A stretch of 46,630 nucleotides of DNA from the NCBI GenBank assembly GCA_018714845.1, contig DVMR01000014.1:1-46630 (forward strand), written 5' to 3'. Positions 42,097 through 46,630 of the stretch are shown here, piece after piece. Position numbers and translations under genes: made by a program. The first letter of the stretch is position 1, and each line of letters begins with the position of its first letter. This DNA comes from Candidatus Ventrousia excrementavium (GTDB lineage: Bacteria; Bacillota; Clostridia; Oscillospirales; Butyricicoccaceae). Under the pieces are notes generated by a model. The model was not told the DNA's origin, did no database searches, and saw only the letters and a list, made by a program, of their open reading frames with translations.

Positions 42097-42984
42097 TCAT
42101 TTCTCCAGCAGTTCGCCAAACCATGCGGGCATGGGCGCGCAGGCGGTCACTTTCTCTGCTGTCAGCGGGTGCCGCAAGGTCAGCGACCAGGCGTGCAGGG
42201 CAAACCCCGGACGGGACGGGTTTTCAGTCCCGTACAGAAAATCCCCTTCAACCGGGCATCCCAGATGGGCCATGTGCACCCTGATCTGGTGGGTCCGCCC
42301 TGTTTCCAGCCACAGCTCAAGCAGCGTGTGCGTGCTGCCGCGCCGCAGCACGCGCCAGTGTGTGACAGCCGGGCGGCCAGACGGCGACACCTCGCGCCGG
42401 ACACCCTGCCCCTGTGCGATGGGCGCATCGACAGCGCCCTCATCCGCCGGCGGACTGCCGCAGACGACGGCGCGGTAAACCCTGCGCATTTCGCCGCTTT
42501 GCAGCTGCGCTGACAGCCGCTGGGCGGCAAACCGGTTTTTAGCCGCGCACAGCACCCCCGATGTATGCCGGTCCAGCCGGCTGACCGGGCAGAAGGCGCC
42601 GTCCGCCTCTCCCCTCTGCCGCAGATAGGCCGCGGCAGCGTCAGCCAGTGTGCCGGCCGGGTGCCCGGCTGACGGGTGCACTGCCATGCCCGCCGGCTTG
42701 TCGACGATGAGCAGGCAGTCGTCCTCGTACAAAACCGGCGGCATGGGCGGGGCCTGGCAGTCAGGCTGCCGCGCTGCCGTGCCGGCGGACGCGGCGACCG
42801 AGACCCGCTGCCCCCGGCGGACGACGGCGTCCAGGCGGGCCGGCACCCCGTCAATCAGGATGCCGTCCGCCTGCCATTTGACTGTCTTGACCAGAGAGGC
42901 CGACAGCCCCATGCTGCCGCGCAGCACGGCGCGAAGCGGCCTGCCGTCGTCTGCCTCGGCTGCTGTGTATTCGATGCGGACCAT
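42097..42984 (-). CDS. RluA family pseudouridine synthase
   Basis: Converts uridines in rRNA or tRNA to pseudouridine. In 295 residues an N-terminal S4-like RNA-binding segment (about 10-65) precedes the catalytic domain. SRLDRHTSGVLC carries the catalytic Asp138, and LETGRTHQIRVHMAHLGCPVEGDFLYG is the family C-terminal block. Its ATG directly abuts the stop of the S9 peptidase gene with no strong ribosome binding site, so translation is coupled. The exact target, RluD-like or other, cannot be fixed. Confidence 0.92.
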   Translation of the reverse strand: MVRIEYTAAEADDGRPLRAVLRGSMGLSASLVKTVKWQADGILIDGVPARLDAVVRRGQRVSVAASAGTAARQPDCQAPPMPPVLYEDDCLLIVDKPAGMAVHPSAGHPAGTLADAAAAYLRQRGEADGAFCPVSRLDRHTSGVLCAAKNRFAAQRLSAQLQSGEMRRVYRAVVCGSPPADEGAVDAPIAQGQGVRREVSPSGRPAVTHWRVLRRGSTHTLLELWLETGRTHQIRVHMAHLGCPVEGDFLYGTENPSRPGFALHAWSLTLRHPLTAEKVTACAPMPAWFGELLEK

Positions 42985-45234
42985 TCAGCGCAGCGCGTGC
43001 AGGTTGCGCGCCAGAAACTCGATGACCCTGCGCTGGTAATAGGGCATGTCGCGCAGCTGGTGATGCCGGTTGGGGATGATGAGCATGTCAAAGTCCTTGT
43101 CCAGCCGAATCAGCTCGTCGGCAATGCGCATGGTGTTGCCGGGATGGACGTTGTCATCCAGCTCGCCGTGAATGAGCATCAACTTGCCCTCGAGCCGGTC
43201 AAGCCGCGGCTCGACCGACTGCTGGTACAGCTTATCGGCGTCATAGCCGCCCATAAACCGCTCGGCCCAGCCGGCGTTGTAAAGCTCCTGATAATGGTTG
43301 CCGCCCGAGGCTACGCCGACCTTGTAAAGCTCGGGCGCATCGACCATGCAGTGCAGGGTGCCGAACCCGCCCCCGCTGTGTCCCCACACGCCGACGCGGT
43401 CGCGGTCCATAAAGGGATATTTTTCGCACAGGCGGTTGATGACCGCCACATGGTCCTGCAAGCCGGCGCAGTCGCCCATATTGCAGTAACAGTACTGATG
43501 ATAGGCGCGGCCGCGCATGGGCGTTCCCCGGCCGTCAATGATAACGCACACGCACTCGAGCTGCGCCAGCGCGGTGACAAAACCGGCGTTCAGGTAATCG
43601 TAAAAGGTGTTGGGCTGATTATAGGTCTGATTGCCGCCGTAATAGTAATCGACAACCGGGTATTTTTTGTCCGCGCGGAAATGCGCCGGCATGACGATGA
43701 CGCCGGTGACATCTGTCCCGTCGTCCGCTCCCTTTTCGGTGAAGAAAATGGGGTAGGTCATGCCCTGTTTAACCAGCTGATGGTCGTCGCAGGCACACAG
43801 CTGAATCGGCTGCTCACCCTCGGCCGCGTGCAGACGGCACAGCGTCGTCACCTGCGGCTCATCACAGGCCGAAACGGTGTCGGTGTAATAAACGCCGTCG
43901 GGCGAGAAAAAGATGCAGTGGTCCCCGCGCTCACGCGAAAGCAGAGCCACCTCGCCGCTCACCAGGTCGACGGCATACAGGTACCGCTGGTACGGGCGCG
44001 TATGCGGTTCACGGCCGCAGGCTGTAAAGTACAGCTTTTGTCCCTCGGCGTCCAGATGCAGCAGCTGGCAGACCGTGAACTCGCCCTGCGTCAGCTGGCG
44101 GCACTGGCCCTCGTTTTCGGTGTCATACTGATAAATGTGCATGAACCCGTCGCGCTCGCTCAGCCAGAACAGGCTGTGCAGCTTTTCCGACAGCATGAAG
44201 CACGGTGTCGGATGCTTGCGCTTGTCTGACCGAGACGCCGTCGAGCTTTGGAAGTCAAAGAACAAAAAGGTGTCGGTCTGCTCGGTAAAAAGCAGGCGGG
44301 TTTCGCCGGTCGCAGGGTCAATAAGGTAAAACTCCACAGACTTGTTGTCGCGGCTTTTGCGCCAGCAGCCGGCCTGTCCGCCCTCGGCCGACCAGCCCAG
44401 CATACCGGCCGTCGGCACCGATACCGGGGTTTCAAGAGGCGGACACTGCACTGGGCGCACTGCGCCGGTCTCGGCGTCGCCAATGTACAGCGTGCATGTG
44501 GGAATGGGCTCGCCGGGCAGGGCGTAGCGGTATTCGTGCATGACTGGACGCATACTGTTGCGCGGGGCGCTTTGCAGCAGGTACAGCGGCTGAACGTCGC
44601 GCTGATCGAGCCGGTAGGTCAAAAACCGGCTGCTGTCCGGCGCCCACACGACGCCGCACGGCTCGACATGGTCCTCGAGCTGATGGCGGATATAAAAATT
44701 ATCTGCCTCGATTCGCGTCGCGTAAGCGTTATAAGGCTTGCCGTCCTTGGTGATGCGGCCGGCCAGCCCATTCTTGCGGTCATGCAGGTGCAGGTTGTTG
44801 CGGCGGATGGTGACGGCCCAGCGCCGGTCGGGGCTGTAGGCCGGCGCCTCGGGCAGCGCCTTGCGTATACGCTGCAGACGGACGTCGTCAAACTGGTATT
44901 CATCGCCGCCGGGCATCAAAAACCGTACTGCGCCGTTTTCGTCCACGCTGAGCGGCTCGATATCAGGCAGTTCGCCATCTGCATAGTTGATGCCGATACG
45001 GCGCAGGCGGACCTGCAGCTTGCGGTGGTCAAACAGCTCTTTTTGCACACCAGTTTTGCAGTCGACCAGCATATACTGGCTGACCTTGTTCTTTTTGACC
45101 CACTTATCCTTTTTAAAAACCAGTTTGTCCCCGGGCAAAAACCACGGCACGAACTGTCCGTTGAGCAATTCCTTTTCAGCGTTCTGCGGCAGCATGGCCA
45201 AAGCCGCCTGCCAATGCTTTTCTGTCAGCTTCAT
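42985..45234 (-). CDS. S9 family serine peptidase (dipeptidyl-peptidase IV-like)
   Basis: A 749-residue cytosolic peptidase. The N-terminal 450 residues are beta-propeller-like; the C-terminal alpha/beta-hydrolase domain has the nucleophile motif VGVWGHSGGGFG near residue 614-625, the Asp region LMLIHGELDDNVHPGN and the His in RHHQLRDM, giving the Ser-Asp-His triad of prolyl oligopeptidases. There is no signal peptide, so it probably acts on imported peptides. AAGGAGG lies 7 nt before the ATG, which is 17 nt after the amidohydrolase gene. Confidence 0.92.
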   Translation of the reverse strand: MKLTEKHWQAALAMLPQNAEKELLNGQFVPWFLPGDKLVFKKDKWVKKNKVSQYMLVDCKTGVQKELFDHRKLQVRLRRIGINYADGELPDIEPLSVDENGAVRFLMPGGDEYQFDDVRLQRIRKALPEAPAYSPDRRWAVTIRRNNLHLHDRKNGLAGRITKDGKPYNAYATRIEADNFYIRHQLEDHVEPCGVVWAPDSSRFLTYRLDQRDVQPLYLLQSAPRNSMRPVMHEYRYALPGEPIPTCTLYIGDAETGAVRPVQCPPLETPVSVPTAGMLGWSAEGGQAGCWRKSRDNKSVEFYLIDPATGETRLLFTEQTDTFLFFDFQSSTASRSDKRKHPTPCFMLSEKLHSLFWLSERDGFMHIYQYDTENEGQCRQLTQGEFTVCQLLHLDAEGQKLYFTACGREPHTRPYQRYLYAVDLVSGEVALLSRERGDHCIFFSPDGVYYTDTVSACDEPQVTTLCRLHAAEGEQPIQLCACDDHQLVKQGMTYPIFFTEKGADDGTDVTGVIVMPAHFRADKKYPVVDYYYGGNQTYNQPNTFYDYLNAGFVTALAQLECVCVIIDGRGTPMRGRAYHQYCYCNMGDCAGLQDHVAVINRLCEKYPFMDRDRVGVWGHSGGGFGTLHCMVDAPELYKVGVASGGNHYQELYNAGWAERFMGGYDADKLYQQSVEPRLDRLEGKLMLIHGELDDNVHPGNTMRIADELIRLDKDFDMLIIPNRHHQLRDMPYYQRRVIEFLARNLHALR

Positions 45235-45251
45235 GTCCTCTCCTCCTTGTT

Positions 45252-46457
45252 TTACAGCATGGGCCGGCCGGCGCGGTAGACCTGCAGCGGTCTTCCCAAT
45301 GCCGCAATATCATGCAGCACGTCCCCGCCTGCGACCAGAATGTCGGCACACAGGCCTTCTTTCAGCATCCCTGTCTTGTTTTGCAGGCCTAGAACGGCAG
45401 CGGCGTTGCCCGTCGCCGCAGCGATGGCCTGCAGCGGGCTCAGGCCGTATTCGACCATATATGCAAGCTCACGCGCGACCGGCATGACCGGTGCCCCGTG
45501 CAGCACCATATCAGTGCCGGCCAGAACCGTAACCCCTGTGTCGGCCAGCAGCTTGAAGTTGTGCCGGTATGCTTCGGCCGCTGCCTTGAAATAATCAAAA
45601 TCGCTCAAGCCGCTGCCGTCAATGCCGCCGGCCACGGCCTCGCGCGTGGCGGCGTCGCACAGCTGCTCGTAGATATAGGTATAGGCGATAATGGTCGGCA
45701 CCCACGCGATGCCCTTGTCGCGCATCTGCACGGCCTGCTCGCGCGTCATAAAGGTTCCGTGCTCGATAGTGTCAAAGCCCGCGTCAATACACATCTGAAT
45801 GGACGGATGCGTGCCCGCGTGCACACAGATTTTCACGCCGCGGCGATGGCATTCGTCCACAGCCGCGTTGAGCTCTTCCTGCGTGTATTCGGGGGTGTGG
45901 GTACGGTGGCTGGTCAGAATCTTAATCCAGTCAGCGCCGTCGCGCAGCTCGCGCCGGATGGCGGCGCGCAGATTGTCGCACCCATCGGCCTCGACAACGC
46001 CGCCGACCAGCGGCCAGCCATGTCCGCCGGTAAAGCAGATGCCGCGGCCGCAGTGGACAATGCGCGGCAGCGTCAGGTACCCCCGCCCAGCCGAAGCCCA
46101 GCGCAGTCCGCGCAGGCAGCCGCCCGGTGACGACACGTCGCGCACTGTGGTGACGCCGGTGCGCAGCGCGCGGTTGAGCACGTCAAGCGCAAAATACGCG
46201 ATGCGGTACGGGTCGTCGCGGTAGCTGTCCGCATCAGGCTCGCTCCACCAGTAGCCGGTGTGCACGTGCATGTCAATCAGACCCGGCAGAATGGTAGCGT
46301 CTCCGTAGTCCTGCACCTCATCGTCAGGATATTTTTTCACCAGCCCGGCAAATGTTCCTATGTCTCCGATGCTCCCGCGGCCGTCCAACCGGACCGCACC
46401 GTTTTGAAGCTCTGTTTTCCCGTCGCCGACAATCAGGCGCTTTGCTGCTATCAGCAT
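45252..46457 (-). CDS. Metal-dependent amidohydrolase (imidazolonepropionase/Xaa-Arg dipeptidase-like)
   Basis: A 401-residue amidohydrolase. GLIDMHVHTGY gives the HxH pair (His64 and His66), GADWIKILTSH offers the Lys that is carboxylated in several dinuclear family members, KICVHAGTH and GFDTIEHGTF give further His ligands, and VLAGTDMVLHG the catalytic Asp. The substrate is open: prolidase-like and imidazolonepropionase-like members have this same layout. First gene of a three-gene operon with the S9 peptidase and the pseudouridine synthase. GGGGG precedes the ATG. Confidence 0.88.
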   Translation of the reverse strand: MLIAAKRLIVGDGKTELQNGAVRLDGRGSIGDIGTFAGLVKKYPDDEVQDYGDATILPGLIDMHVHTGYWWSEPDADSYRDDPYRIAYFALDVLNRALRTGVTTVRDVSSPGGCLRGLRWASAGRGYLTLPRIVHCGRGICFTGGHGWPLVGGVVEADGCDNLRAAIRRELRDGADWIKILTSHRTHTPEYTQEELNAAVDECHRRGVKICVHAGTHPSIQMCIDAGFDTIEHGTFMTREQAVQMRDKGIAWVPTIIAYTYIYEQLCDAATREAVAGGIDGSGLSDFDYFKAAAEAYRHNFKLLADTGVTVLAGTDMVLHGAPVMPVARELAYMVEYGLSPLQAIAAATGNAAAVLGLQNKTGMLKEGLCADILVAGGDVLHDIAALGRPLQVYRAGRPML

Positions 46458-46505
46458 AACCGTTCCCCCTTTGATCTGTGTTGACCAGCCCTTTTGACAT
46501 AGTAA

Positions 46506-46536
46506 TTTAGTAATATTTTCATGTTAGCATACTAAA
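46506..46536. repeat. Inverted repeat upstream of the amidohydrolase operon
   Basis: TTTAGTA (46506-46512) and TACTAAA (46530-46536) are exact complements with a 17-nt centre, overlapping the -10 box; a further TAGTAA lies just beside it at 46500-46505. It could be an operator, but the protein that would bind it is not known. Confidence 0.5.
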
Positions 46537-46549
46537 AGCGCTGCGTCAA
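46521..46549 (-). promoter_or_regulatory. Candidate promoter of the amidohydrolase-S9-rluA operon
   Basis: On the minus strand TTGACG (46544-46549) and TAACAT (46521-46526) are separated by 17 nt, about 64 nt before the ATG. An inverted repeat overlaps it. Beyond it, 46560-46630 is very AT-rich and shows no gene up to the right edge. Confidence 0.5.
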
Positions 46550-46630
46550 GCAGCCAAAAAAGACTCGAGCCGCTTATCCGCCACATCTTAAAATCAAAAA
46601 AATATTATTTTAAAATTTTAATAATCAAAA

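Overview
The window looks like a chromosomal segment from a GC-rich member of the Clostridia, most likely the Oscillospiraceae/Ruminococcaceae group. This is an inference from three things: strong Shine-Dalgarno sites of the AGGAGG type, Firmicutes-type sigma-A promoters, and marker families typical of that group (DUF5711, a CD1247-type acidic Cys protein beside efp, SLH-domain surface proteins, a PadR plus DUF1700/DUF4097 pair, YqeG, TrkA/TrkH). No phage, insertion sequence, CRISPR array or integrase was seen. It is a housekeeping and metabolic region with a few odd genes.

Layout. 1-5445 (minus) is one long operon with a promoter at 5416-5445: RlmI-like RNA methyltransferase, ecfA1, ecfA2, ecfT, truA, a DUF5711 protein and the start of a CvpA-like gene. 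5484-7051 holds a divergent pair, a double [4Fe-4S] QueG-like protein and a cobalamin adenosyltransferase. 7066-10425 (minus) holds an IclR regulator, a type I L-asparaginase and a DUF819 membrane protein; an 8-bp motif recurs at both promoters. 10565-15368 holds a cupin plus HExxH-peptidase pair, a MATE exporter, DegV and a YgjP-type metallopeptidase. 15372-16403 is a lone EIIC-like membrane protein. 16639-23663 (plus) holds a secreted phosphodiester glycosidase with SLH repeats, malic enzyme, trkA and trkH.

23732-25964 holds a nucleotidyltransferase and the PadR/DUF4097 pair behind a perfect consensus promoter. 26024-29027 (minus) holds a membrane-anchored polysaccharide deacetylase and an N-acyl-D-amino-acid deacylase. 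29268-31694 holds a P-loop ATPase with an internally duplicated, degenerate second half, and a dGTPase-like HD hydrolase. 31803-33659 is a secreted WG-repeat/SLH protein whose N-terminal part has foreign-looking codon use. 33815-34597 is an unrecognised protein. 34811-39441 (plus) is a conserved run: yqeG, Nfo-like TIM barrel, M24 aminopeptidase, efp, acidic Cys-rich protein, gluQ. 39434-46457 (minus) holds TspO, cytidine deaminase, an M20 hydrolase, tRNA-Val(GAC), RluA-type pseudouridine synthase, S9 peptidase and a metal-dependent amidohydrolase.

How the genes fit together. A large share of the enzymes split or recycle peptides and amino-acid amides (asparaginase, D-aminoacylase, M20, M24, S9, amidohydrolase, possibly the HExxH protein). 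This suggests an amino-acid-fermenting or peptide-scavenging lifestyle. The rest covers translation and RNA modification (truA, rluA, efp, gluQ, rlmI-like, tRNA), vitamin and ion uptake (ECF module, TrkAH) and the cell surface (SLH proteins, deacetylase). I did not find a clearly new multi-gene defence or mobile system. The best leads are the duplicated P-loop protein, the chimeric WG/SLH gene, the cupin/HExxH pair and the Cys-Asp cluster protein next to efp.
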